Shown here piece after piece: positions 1-9,775 of a stretch of 64,000 bases of DNA. Numbering within the stretch: the stretch's first letter is position 1; every line of letters begins with the position of its first letter. The translations under genes were made by a program, and so were the position numbers. Origin of the DNA: Massilia aquatica (GTDB lineage Bacteria > Pseudomonadota > Gammaproteobacteria > Burkholderiales > Burkholderiaceae_D). Below the pieces are notes generated by a model. The model did no database searches. It worked only from the letters and a program-made list of their open reading frames with translations, and was not told where the DNA came from. The DNA is taken from the NCBI RefSeq assembly GCF_011682045.1, contig NZ_VVIW01000016.1:62001-126000 (forward strand). The letters run 5' to 3'.

Positions 1-2
1 CG

Positions 3-1247
3 CTGCTGCAATGGCTGGTGCAGCACGAGCGCCACCACGCGCACGCTACCGGGCGCTTCATCCTGCTGGCGTGGATCGGCTTCCTGGGCATGCCGGCCTA
101 CTATTCGATCTGGACCTATTGGTTCCCGCAGGAGTTCGAAAGTCTCACCTTGCGCCTCGCCGGCGCGGCCCTGTGCCTGCCCGCGCTGGCGCCTGGCCGC
201 CTGCTGCGCGGGCGCTTCGTCAACGCCTACCTGTTCGTCGCGGTCACCTACGTGCTGCCGTTCCAGTTCACCTTCATGTACCTGATGAACCACGGTTCGG
301 CCGTGTGGAGCCAGTCGCTCCTGATCGCCCTGACCGTGCTGTTCCACTTCCGCACGCGCTGGGCGCTGGCCGCCTGCGCCGCCGGCAGCGCGCTGGCCTG
401 CGCCCTGTTCGCGCTGGTGGGCGACGCCGCCTTCATGCTCACTTCCACGGTGCTCGAACAGCTGCCGATCTATGCGTTTACCATCATCGCCGTCTCGGTG
501 GCCAAGGCCGGACGCGGTGCGCTGGCGCGCGAGAAGCTGGCCGGCATGGCGCACGCCCTGGCCAGCGTGTCGCACGAACTGCGCACGCCGCTGGTGAGCG
601 TGGAAGCGAATGTGCGCGGCATCGGCCGCCGCATCGCCCCGCCGGCCAGGGCCAGCGAAGCCGACTGGCAGGCCATGAGCGAGGCCATGGCGCGCATCCA
701 GTACGAGGTGCGCCACATGAAGCACATGATCGACCTGTTCCTGCTCTCGGCCAGCGCGGTCGAGCAGCAGTTAGAGGCGACCGAGGTGGTGTCGATGCGC
801 GAGGTGGTCGATTCGGTAGTCCGGCGCTATCCGTTCGCGGCGCAGTCGCAGCGCGACGCGGTCAGCGTCGACATCCGCACCGACTTCCGCTTCGCCGGCA
901 AGCACGAGCTGTCGGTGGTCATCTTGCTCAACCTGCTGCGCAACGCGCTCAAGGCGCTGCACCGGGCCGGCAAGGGACGCATCCGCATCGTGGTCGATGG
1001 CCGCCCCGAGCTGCCGCGCCTCTTGGTCATCGACACCGGCTGCGGCATCGCCGAGCGCCAGTTGCCGCTGATCTTCCAGCGCTTTTACTCCTACCCTCCC
1101 AGTTCCGGCGCCGGCATCGGCCTGGCCCTGTGCAAGGACATCATCGATGCCTGGCACGCCAGCATCCGCTGCGTCTCGCGCGAACTTGGCTACACCATGT
1201 TCGTGCTCGAATTTCCGCGCGTGGCCGCGGTGCCGGACCCGCATTGA
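3..1247 (+). CDS. CqsS/LqsS/JqsS-like sensor histidine kinase, 5' end missing
   Basis: The reading frame is open from base 3, so the gene begins outside the window. The GTG at 18 is only the first start-like codon here. The N-terminal part has several hydrophobic segments and the signature GMPAYYSIWTYWFPQEFE, which is characteristic of the Vibrio CqsS / Legionella LqsS membrane sensors of alpha-hydroxyketone autoinducers. It is followed by a kinase core: H-box SHELRTP (His about residue 186 counted from the GTG), an N-box around NLLRNALKAL, G1 VIDTGCGI and G2 GAGIGLAL. No receiver domain follows, as in LqsS and unlike CqsS. It ends 20 bases before a response regulator, presumably its partner. 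The ligand is inferred from family likeness only; the synthase gene (CqsA/LqsA/JqsA type) is not in the window. Confidence 0.85.
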   Translation: MLQWLVQHERHHAHATGRFILLAWIGFLGMPAYYSIWTYWFPQEFESLTLRLAGAALCLPALAPGRLLRGRFVNAYLFVAVTYVLPFQFTFMYLMNHGSAVWSQSLLIALTVLFHFRTRWALAACAAGSALACALFALVGDAAFMLTSTVLEQLPIYAFTIIAVSVAKAGRGALAREKLAGMAHALASVSHELRTPLVSVEANVRGIGRRIAPPARASEADWQAMSEAMARIQYEVRHMKHMIDLFLLSASAVEQQLEATEVVSMREVVDSVVRRYPFAAQSQRDAVSVDIRTDFRFAGKHELSVVILLNLLRNALKALHRAGKGRIRIVVDGRPELPRLLVIDTGCGIAERQLPLIFQRFYSYPPSSGAGIGLALCKDIIDAWHASIRCVSRELGYTMFVLEFPRVAAVPDPH

Positions 1248-1267
1248 CTTCTTACGAAAGGCCCAGC

Positions 1268-2260
1268 ATGCCCCTGCCGATCTACAGCCATCCCAGCCTG
1301 ACCGTCCTGATCGACGACAGCGACAGCTTCCTGAAAAGCGTCGCCTTCCAGCTCGACCCCGCCCTGGCCAGCAAGTGCTTTGCCGATACCAGCAGCGCGC
1401 TGGCCTGGATCGGCGCCCACGGCGAACCCCAGCCGGGCCGGCTGGCGGCCAGCCACGATACCTATCCCGATTCCAAAGAGCGCTGCAACGTGGCGCTCGA
1501 CATCGCGCAGATCCACCGCATCAGCTTCGAGCCGGAACGCTTCATGACGCCGTCGGTGGTAGTGGTCGATTATTCGATGCCGCAGATGGATGGCCTCGAG
1601 TTGTGCGAGGCGCTGCGCCACCTGCCGTGCAAGAAAATCCTGTTTACCGGCGTGGCCGACGAAAAGGTGGCGGTCGACGCCTTCAACCGCGGCCTGATCG
1701 ACCGCTACATCAAGAAAAGCGACGACGGCGCGCTCGACAAGCTGGAGGCCGAAATCCTGGCCTTGCAAGGCGAGTATTTCGCGGCCCGCTCCGACCCGCT
1801 GCGCGACATGCTCAAGCTGCACAACCACAGTTTTTTGAGCGACCCGGCGTTCAGCGCGGTGGTGCGCATGGTGGTGGAACAGCACGGGATCGTGGAGCAC
1901 TATCTGTATCCGAATCCGGCCGGGATGTTGCTGTACGACGCGCACGGACACGCGCAGCTGATGGTGGTCGAGACCGAGGCGGGGATGAATGCGCATTATG
2001 AAGTCGGCTGCGACAACGATGCGCCGCAGTCGTTCCTGCAGGCGGTGCGCGAGCGCTGCATCGTGCCGTATTTTCGCGAGGGCGACGGCATGTATGCGCG
2101 CGATTTCGCCAGGAACTGGCATCGCTGGACCGCGCCGGCCCAGCGCTGCCGGGGCGCCCAGGACTTTTACTGGGCCCTGTTCCCGCTGGCGCCGGGTGAG
2201 CTGGAACAGCCGGCCCACCCGTTTTCAAGCTTCCTGCGCGAGCGCGAGGCCGCCACTTGA
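1268..2260 (+). CDS. LqsR/JqsR-like response regulator without a recognisable DNA-binding domain
   Basis: 330 residues starting at ATG 1268, directly after the sensor kinase. The receiver domain has the acidic pair D16-D17 after a hydrophobic strand, the phospho-acceptor D101 in VVVVDYSMPQMDG, T127 in LFTG and K149/K150. The acceptor Asp lies near residue 101 rather than the usual 50-55, so the receiver carries an insertion of about 45 residues after its first helix. The remaining ~180 residues (hydrophobic strands, MVVETEAG, a Trp-rich tail) show no helix-turn-helix. Legionella LqsR, which also lacks a classical output domain, is the closest analogue I know. It ends 35 bases before a convergent gene. 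Confidence 0.8.
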   Translation: MPLPIYSHPSLTVLIDDSDSFLKSVAFQLDPALASKCFADTSSALAWIGAHGEPQPGRLAASHDTYPDSKERCNVALDIAQIHRISFEPERFMTPSVVVVDYSMPQMDGLELCEALRHLPCKKILFTGVADEKVAVDAFNRGLIDRYIKKSDDGALDKLEAEILALQGEYFAARSDPLRDMLKLHNHSFLSDPAFSAVVRMVVEQHGIVEHYLYPNPAGMLLYDAHGHAQLMVVETEAGMNAHYEVGCDNDAPQSFLQAVRERCIVPYFREGDGMYARDFARNWHRWTAPAQRCRGAQDFYWALFPLAPGELEQPAHPFSSFLREREAAT

Positions 2261-2295
2261 GGCGATTGCGCCCGTCCGGCCGCCTGCCCGCGCTC

Positions 2296-4830
2296 TTACG
2301 TGCCGCGCAGGGTCTGCAGCGGCGGCTGGCGCAGCACGTTGCGCAGGCCGAGCCAGCCGCCGATGATGGCGCACAGCGCGCCCACCACCAGGCCGGCCAG
2401 CCACACCATCGGGCTGAAGGTCCACGGGAACTTGAACTGGTAGGTGGCCAGGGCCCAGCCCAGCGCCGCCGCGCCCGACGCGGCCAACAGGCCCGCCAGG
2501 CCGCCCACCAGCGAAAATTCGATCCACTGCGCGCGCGAAAGCTGGCGCCGCGTGGCCCCCAGGGCCCGCAACAGGCCCGACTCGCGGGTGCGCTCGTCTT
2601 GCGAGCCCATCAGCGCCGCGTACAGCACCAGCACGCCCGAGGCCAGGGTGAACATGAACAGGAATTCGACCGCGGTCACCACCTGGTCCAGCACTTCCTG
2701 CAACTGGCGGATGATGCCGCTCACGTCGATCACGGTCAGGTTCGGGAAATCGCGCGTCAGGCCATTGGTGAAGGTGCCCTGGGCCGGCGGCAGGTGAAAC
2801 GCCGTCATGAAGGTTTGCGAGGTCTTCTCCATCGCGGCCGGGTTGATGATGACAAAAAAGTTGGCGCGCATCGAGCCCCATTCCAGTTTGCGCAGGCTGG
2901 TCACCTTGGCGTCGACCAGGGTGCCGCCGACATCGAAGCGCAAGGTGTCGCCCAGTTTCAGGCGCAAGGTCTTGGCGATGCCCTGTTCGACCGAGGCTTC
3001 GGCCACGTTAGGCCCGTCCTTGTACCACTGGCCGGCCACGATCTCGTTCGAGGCCGGCAAATCGGGCGTGGTGGAGAGGTTGAATTCGCGCTCGGACAGG
3101 CGCTGCGCATTGTCGTCGTCGGCATAGGTCGCGGCGCTGACCGGCTTGTCGTTGACGGCGGCCAGGCGCCCGCGAATCATCGGGAACAGCGGCGCTTCCC
3201 TGACCTTGGCGGCGGCGATGCGCCTGGCCACGTCATCCTTCTGCTCGGGCAGGATGTTGATGATGAAGCGGTTCGGCGCGTCCGGCGGGGTGGCGCTGCG
3301 CCAGGCGGTCATCAGGTCGCCGCGCACCACGGTGAGCAGCAGCAGGGCCATGAGGCCGAGCGCCAGCGAGACCACCTGCACGATAGTGGCGCCCGGGCGG
3401 CGCTGCAGCGAGGTGACGGCGAAGCGCCAGCTCTGGTTGTCGATGGCGCCGCGCAGGGTCTTGAGCGCGGCCAGGCCGCCCCACGCCACCAGCGCAAAGA
3501 TCGCAAAGCCGCCCAGGAAGCCGGCCGCGGTCGACAGCGCCAGCTTGACGTCGCCCGCCTGCCACAGCAGCAGGCCGACGAACACCACCAGGCCGAGGCC
3601 ATAGGTGGCCAGCGCCATTGGCTTGGGCGCGGCCTGCTCGCGCCGGATCACGCGGTTGTGCGGCACGTTGCGCAGCTGGAGGACCGGCGGCAGCGCAAAG
3701 CCGACCAGCAGCAGCATGCCGGTGGCGATGCCCTGCACGGCCGGCAAAAAGGATACGGGCGGCAGGTCGGTGCTGAGCATGGCGCCGATCAGTTCCATCA
3801 ATATATAGTGGCCGCCGAAGCCGACCAGCACCCCGAGCGTGCTGCCGGCCAGGCCAATGAGCGCGAATTCGATCAGGTACAGCGCGGTGACCTGGTTCTG
3901 GGTCAGCCCGAGGCAGCGCAACATGGCGCAGGCGTCCAGGTGGCGCAGCATGAAGCGGCGCGCGGCCATGGCCACGGCGACTGCCGCCAGCATGGCCGAG
4001 AGCAGCCCGACCAGCGACAGGAAGCGGTCGGCGCGGTCCAGGGTGGAGCGCATTTCGGGACGGCCGTTTTCGAGCGATTCGACGCGCACGCCGCGCACTT
4101 TTTCAGCTTCGATGCGCTCGCTGATCCATGCTTCATAGGCCTTGACGGCCCTGGTGTCGTTGGTCGACGGGGCGCTCACCTGCAGGCGGTAGGTCACGCG
4201 CGAGCCGGTGTCGACCAGGCCGGTGGCAGCCAGGTCGGCCAGCGGCAGCATCACGCGCGGCGAAAAATTGGCGAACGAGGGGCCGCGGTCCGGCTCCGAG
4301 GCGATCAATTGGGCGATCGTGAATTCCTTGTCGCCGACGCGGATGCGGCTGCCGACGTTCACTTTGAGCGCGGTCAGGATGTTCGGGTCGACCCACACCG
4401 TGCCCGCTGCGGGCGTGGCGTCGGTCTTCTCGCCCAGGGCGGCGCTGGCCTGCTCCAGATTGGTCGTGATGCGCAGCTGGCCGCGCAGCGGGTAAGCGGG
4501 CGAGACGGCCTTGATGGCCGCCAGCTGCGAGACCGACTGCTCGCCCTCGCCCGCCTGCGCCATGCTGGGAAACGTCACTGTATCGGCCAGCACCAGGCCG
4601 CGCTTGACGGCTTCGGCGCGCCAGGCCGGATCGAGCGGCTGGTCGGCATTGACCAGCAGGTCGGCGCCAAGCAGCTGGTGCGCATCGCGATTGAGACCGT
4701 TGCGCATGCGGTCGATGAAAAACCCCACCGCCGACAGCGCCGAGACAGCGATGATCAGGGAGATCAGCAAAAAGCGCAGTTCACCGGCGCGCCAGTCGCG
4801 CGCGGTCATTCGAAGCGATTGAATCAGCAT
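2296..4830 (-). CDS. FtsX/MacB-like ABC transporter permease (YbbP family)
   Basis: 844 residues, the length typical of YbbP-type permeases. The N-terminal segment ELRFLLISLIIAVSALSAVG is the first membrane helix; a large periplasmic region follows, then two blocks of membrane helices (around residues 260-480 and 720-830), the duplicated FtsX arrangement. The final block contains the family signature RESGLLRALGATRRQL. Such permeases work with a LolD/YbbA-like ATPase, but none lies on either side: downstream is the convergent response regulator and 18 bases upstream is adenine deaminase. The partner ATPase must be encoded elsewhere or is absent. Substrate unknown; the family is linked to lipid, lipoprotein or export functions. 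Confidence 0.85.
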   Translation of the reverse strand: MLIQSLRMTARDWRAGELRFLLISLIIAVSALSAVGFFIDRMRNGLNRDAHQLLGADLLVNADQPLDPAWRAEAVKRGLVLADTVTFPSMAQAGEGEQSVSQLAAIKAVSPAYPLRGQLRITTNLEQASAALGEKTDATPAAGTVWVDPNILTALKVNVGSRIRVGDKEFTIAQLIASEPDRGPSFANFSPRVMLPLADLAATGLVDTGSRVTYRLQVSAPSTNDTRAVKAYEAWISERIEAEKVRGVRVESLENGRPEMRSTLDRADRFLSLVGLLSAMLAAVAVAMAARRFMLRHLDACAMLRCLGLTQNQVTALYLIEFALIGLAGSTLGVLVGFGGHYILMELIGAMLSTDLPPVSFLPAVQGIATGMLLLVGFALPPVLQLRNVPHNRVIRREQAAPKPMALATYGLGLVVFVGLLLWQAGDVKLALSTAAGFLGGFAIFALVAWGGLAALKTLRGAIDNQSWRFAVTSLQRRPGATIVQVVSLALGLMALLLLTVVRGDLMTAWRSATPPDAPNRFIINILPEQKDDVARRIAAAKVREAPLFPMIRGRLAAVNDKPVSAATYADDDNAQRLSEREFNLSTTPDLPASNEIVAGQWYKDGPNVAEASVEQGIAKTLRLKLGDTLRFDVGGTLVDAKVTSLRKLEWGSMRANFFVIINPAAMEKTSQTFMTAFHLPPAQGTFTNGLTRDFPNLTVIDVSGIIRQLQEVLDQVVTAVEFLFMFTLASGVLVLYAALMGSQDERTRESGLLRALGATRRQLSRAQWIEFSLVGGLAGLLAASGAAALGWALATYQFKFPWTFSPMVWLAGLVVGALCAIIGGWLGLRNVLRQPPLQTLRGT

Positions 4831-4848
4831 GGGGTGGCGGGTAATGGT

Positions 4849-6465
<1,617 letters not shown>

Positions 6466-8388
6466 ATGACCATTTTTGACAACTACGCAGCTCGCTACGA
6501 GCGTACCCGCGAAGAGGAGTATTCCCTCTCTGAGTATCTGGCACTGTGCAAAAAGGACAAGCTGACCTACGCCAGCGCGCCCGAACGCATGCTGGCCGCA
6601 ATCGGCGAACCGACCCTGGTGGACACGCGCAACGACACGCGCCTGTCGCGCATCTTCGCCAATAAGGTCATCAAGATTTATCCGGCCTTCCGCGATTTCT
6701 ACGGCACCGAGGAAGTCATCGAGCAGGTGGTGTCGTACTTCCGCCATGCCGCGCAGGGACTGGAAGAACGCAAGCAGATCCTGTATCTGCTCGGGCCCGT
6801 CGGCGGCGGCAAGTCGTCGATCGCCGAAAAGCTCAAGGTACTCATGGAACAGGTGCCCTTCTACGCGCTGAAAGGCTCGCCGGTGAACGAATCGCCGCTC
6901 GGCCTGTTCAACGAGGAAGAAGACGGCGTCATCCTCGAAGAAGACTACGGCATTCCGCGCCGTTACCTGCGCACCATTCCGAGCCCGTGGGCGGTCAAGC
7001 GCCTGCACGAATTCAATGGCGATATCAACCAGTTCCGCGTGGTCAAGCGCTATCCGTCGGTACTCAAGCAGATCGCCATTTCCAAGACCGAACCGGGCGA
7101 TGAGAATAACCAGGATATTTCTTCGCTGGTCGGCAAGGTCGATATCCGCAAGCTCGAAGATTATGCCCAGGACGATCCGGACGCCTACAGCTATTCGGGC
7201 GGCCTGTGCCTGGCCAACCAGGGGCTGATGGAATTCGTCGAGATGTTCAAGGCGCCGATCAAGGTGCTCCATCCGCTGCTGACGGCCACCCAGGAAGGCA
7301 ATTACAAGGGCACCGAGGGCTTCGGCGCGATTCCCTTCGACGGCATCATCCTGGCCCACTCCAACGAGTCGGAGTGGAAAACCTTCCGCAACAACCGCAA
7401 CAACGAAGCGTTTCTCGACCGTATATATATCGTCAAGGTGCCGTACTGCCTGCGCGTGTCCGACGAAATCAAGATCTACGACAAGCTGATCCGCAATTCC
7501 TCGCTGGAGCAGGCGCCGTGCGCGCCCGGCACCATGAAGATGATGGCGCAGTTCGCGATTTTGTCGCGCCTGAAGGACCCGGAAAATTCGAGTGTTTTCT
7601 CTAAAATGCTGGTCTACGATGGCGAGAACCTGAAAGACACCGATCCCAAGGCCAAGTCGATGCACGAGTATGTCGATTACGCCGGGGTGGACGAAGGCAT
7701 GAACGGGCTCTCGACCCGCTTTGCCTTCAAGATCCTGTCCAAGGTGTTTAACTTCGACAATACCGAAGTGGCGGCCAATCCGGTGCACCTGCTGTATGTG
7801 CTGGAGCAGCAGATCGAGCGCGAGCAGTTCCCGCCCGAAACCGAGCAGCGCTACTTCTCGTATATCAAGGAGCACCTGGCGCAGCGCTATGTCGAATTCA
7901 TCGGCAAGGAAATCCAGACCGCCTACCTGGAAAGCTATTCCGAATACGGTCAGAACATTTTCGACCGCTACGTGACCTTCGCCGACTTCTGGATCCAGGA
8001 CCAGGAATTCCGCGATCCCGACACCGGCGAGAGTTTCGACCGCGATTCGCTCAACAACGAGCTGGAAAAGATCGAGAAGCCGGCCGGGATCAGCAATCCC
8101 AAGGATTTCCGCAACGAGATCGTCAACTTCGGCTTGCGCGCCCGCGCCACCAACGGCGGCAAGAATCCGGCCTGGACCAGTTATGAAAAGTTCCGCACCG
8201 TGATCGAGAAGAAGATGTTCTCGAATACCGAGGAATTGCTGCCAGTCATTTCGTTCAACGCCAAGGCCAGTGCCGAGGATGCGAACAAGCACGCCGACTT
8301 CGTGGCGCGCATGGTGGAAAAAGGCTACACCGCCAAGCAGGTGCGCCTGCTGTGCGAATGGTATCTGCGCGTGCGCAAGTCGTCGTAA
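6466..8388 (+). CDS. prkA: PrkA/YeaG serine protein kinase
   Basis: 640 residues, the usual length for PrkA/YeaG. The N-terminal AAA-type module has a P-loop GPVGGGKSS at residues 110-118. The rest matches the PrkA domains (for example EFVEMFKAPIKVLHPLL and IPFDGIILAHSNESEW). ATG start with AAAGGA about 10 bases upstream. PrkA proteins were named for Ser kinase activity; in E. coli YeaG acts with YeaH in the adaptation to nitrogen starvation and stationary phase. Here it is followed by yeaH and spoVR in the conserved order, so the three probably form one stress-response unit. A GC-rich stem-loop (arms 8389-8395 and 8404-8410) lies just after the stop. Confidence 0.95.
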   Translation: MTIFDNYAARYERTREEEYSLSEYLALCKKDKLTYASAPERMLAAIGEPTLVDTRNDTRLSRIFANKVIKIYPAFRDFYGTEEVIEQVVSYFRHAAQGLEERKQILYLLGPVGGGKSSIAEKLKVLMEQVPFYALKGSPVNESPLGLFNEEEDGVILEEDYGIPRRYLRTIPSPWAVKRLHEFNGDINQFRVVKRYPSVLKQIAISKTEPGDENNQDISSLVGKVDIRKLEDYAQDDPDAYSYSGGLCLANQGLMEFVEMFKAPIKVLHPLLTATQEGNYKGTEGFGAIPFDGIILAHSNESEWKTFRNNRNNEAFLDRIYIVKVPYCLRVSDEIKIYDKLIRNSSLEQAPCAPGTMKMMAQFAILSRLKDPENSSVFSKMLVYDGENLKDTDPKAKSMHEYVDYAGVDEGMNGLSTRFAFKILSKVFNFDNTEVAANPVHLLYVLEQQIEREQFPPETEQRYFSYIKEHLAQRYVEFIGKEIQTAYLESYSEYGQNIFDRYVTFADFWIQDQEFRDPDTGESFDRDSLNNELEKIEKPAGISNPKDFRNEIVNFGLRARATNGGKNPAWTSYEKFRTVIEKKMFSNTEELLPVISFNAKASAEDANKHADFVARMVEKGYTAKQVRLLCEWYLRVRKSS

Positions 8389-8476
8389 GACGGCCGGATA
8401 GCGGGCCGTCGCGGTCCGCCCGGCGCGCTACGGCGCTTGCCCGGGCGCAAACAGGATTTGAAGCAGGAGGCCCGTT

Positions 8477-9745
8477 TTGACTTACCTCATCGACCGACGC
8501 TTGCAAGGCAAGAACAAGTCTGCGATCAACCGAGAGCGCTTCTTGCGGCGATATAAAAGCCAGATCAAGGACGCTGTCGGGCGGGCCATCAAGGGCCGCT
8601 CGATCACCGATATCGAAAATGGCGAGAAGGTATCGATTCCCGTCAAGGATGTGAACGAGCCGAATTTCGGCCACGCCCACGGCGGCGTGTGGGAAACCAT
8701 CAACCCCGGCAACAAGGAATATCAAAAAGGCGACCAGTTCAACCGGCCCAAGGGCGGCGGCGGATCGGGACGCGGCAAGGCGGGCAACAGCGACCAGCAA
8801 TCGGAAGACGATTTCATCTTCGAGCTTTCGCGCGAAGAATTCATGAATTACTTCTTCGAAGACCTGGAACTGCCCAACATGGTCAAGACCCAGCTGACCG
8901 CCACCACCGAATTCAAGAACCAGCGCGCCGGCTACAATATGTCGGGCACGCCGTCCAACATCCACGTGCTGCGCTCCTTACGCGGGGCGCTGGGGCGGCG
9001 CATCGCGGTCGGCGGCAGTTCGCGCAAGGCGGTGCTGGAGGCCGAAAACGAACTGGTGGCGCTGCTCGAAGAAGGCACGCCGCTGGACGATCCGCGCGTG
9101 GTCGAACTCAAGCGCCTGATCCATCACCTGCACACCAAGCTGCTGGCGATTCCTTTCATCGACCCGTTCGACCTGCGCTACAGCAACCGCATCAAGGTGC
9201 CCAAGCCGATGACCCAGGCCGTGATGTTCTGCATCATGGACGTGTCGGGCTCGATGGACGAGAGCCGCAAGGATACCGCCAAGCGCTTCTTCATCCTGCT
9301 GTACCTGTTCCTGAAACGCGCCTACGACAAGATCGAGGTGGTGTTCATCCGCCACCACACGGCCGCGTCCGAAGTGGACGAGGAAGAATTCTTCCATTCG
9401 CGCGAATCGGGCGGCACCGTGGTGTCGTCGGCGCTGCACCTGCTGACCAAGGTCATCGGCGAGCGCTACGGCAGCGGCGAGTGGAACAGCTACGTCGCGC
9501 AAGCCTCGGACGGCGACAACTGGGACAACGACTCGGTGCTGTGCAAACAGTTGCTGATCAACACCATCATGCCTGCGGTCCAGTACTACACCTATGTCGA
9601 AATCACCGACGGCCCGCCGCAGAACCTGTGGGAGCAGTACGCCGAAGTGTCGGACCACCATCCGAACTTTGCGATGCAAAAAATCGTCACACCGGCCGAC
9701 ATCTATCCGGTCTTCCGTGAACTATTCAAGAAGCAACCCAAATAA
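8477..9745 (+). CDS. yeaH: YeaH/DUF444 family protein, von Willebrand A-like
   Basis: 422 residues. The start is TTG at 8477: an excellent AGGAGG (8465-8470) lies 6 bases upstream and the N-terminus TYLIDRRLQGKNKSAINRE is the conserved family start, so the rare codon is probably real. Residues ~85-105 are a Gly-rich linker. The C-terminal half is vWA-like with a MIDAS motif DVSGSM (D255, S257, S259), which suggests metal-dependent protein binding. In E. coli yeaG-yeaH are co-transcribed and work together. Cytosolic, with no signal peptide. Exact biochemical role unknown. Confidence 0.95.
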   Translation: MTYLIDRRLQGKNKSAINRERFLRRYKSQIKDAVGRAIKGRSITDIENGEKVSIPVKDVNEPNFGHAHGGVWETINPGNKEYQKGDQFNRPKGGGGSGRGKAGNSDQQSEDDFIFELSREEFMNYFFEDLELPNMVKTQLTATTEFKNQRAGYNMSGTPSNIHVLRSLRGALGRRIAVGGSSRKAVLEAENELVALLEEGTPLDDPRVVELKRLIHHLHTKLLAIPFIDPFDLRYSNRIKVPKPMTQAVMFCIMDVSGSMDESRKDTAKRFFILLYLFLKRAYDKIEVVFIRHHTAASEVDEEEFFHSRESGGTVVSSALHLLTKVIGERYGSGEWNSYVAQASDGDNWDNDSVLCKQLLINTIMPAVQYYTYVEITDGPPQNLWEQYAEVSDHHPNFAMQKIVTPADIYPVFRELFKKQPK

Positions 9746-9775
9746 GCAACTCGTCGGCACCAGGAGAACACAGCC

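Noticed and set aside
18-1247. Complete kinase gene starting at GTG 18
   Set aside because: The frame is open to the window edge and the first membrane segment of the family is missing, so the gene is truncated by the window.
8389-8476. Terminator between prkA and yeaH
   Set aside because: GC-rich stem-loops are present but lack a T-tract, and the two genes are normally co-transcribed; more likely an mRNA-stability element.
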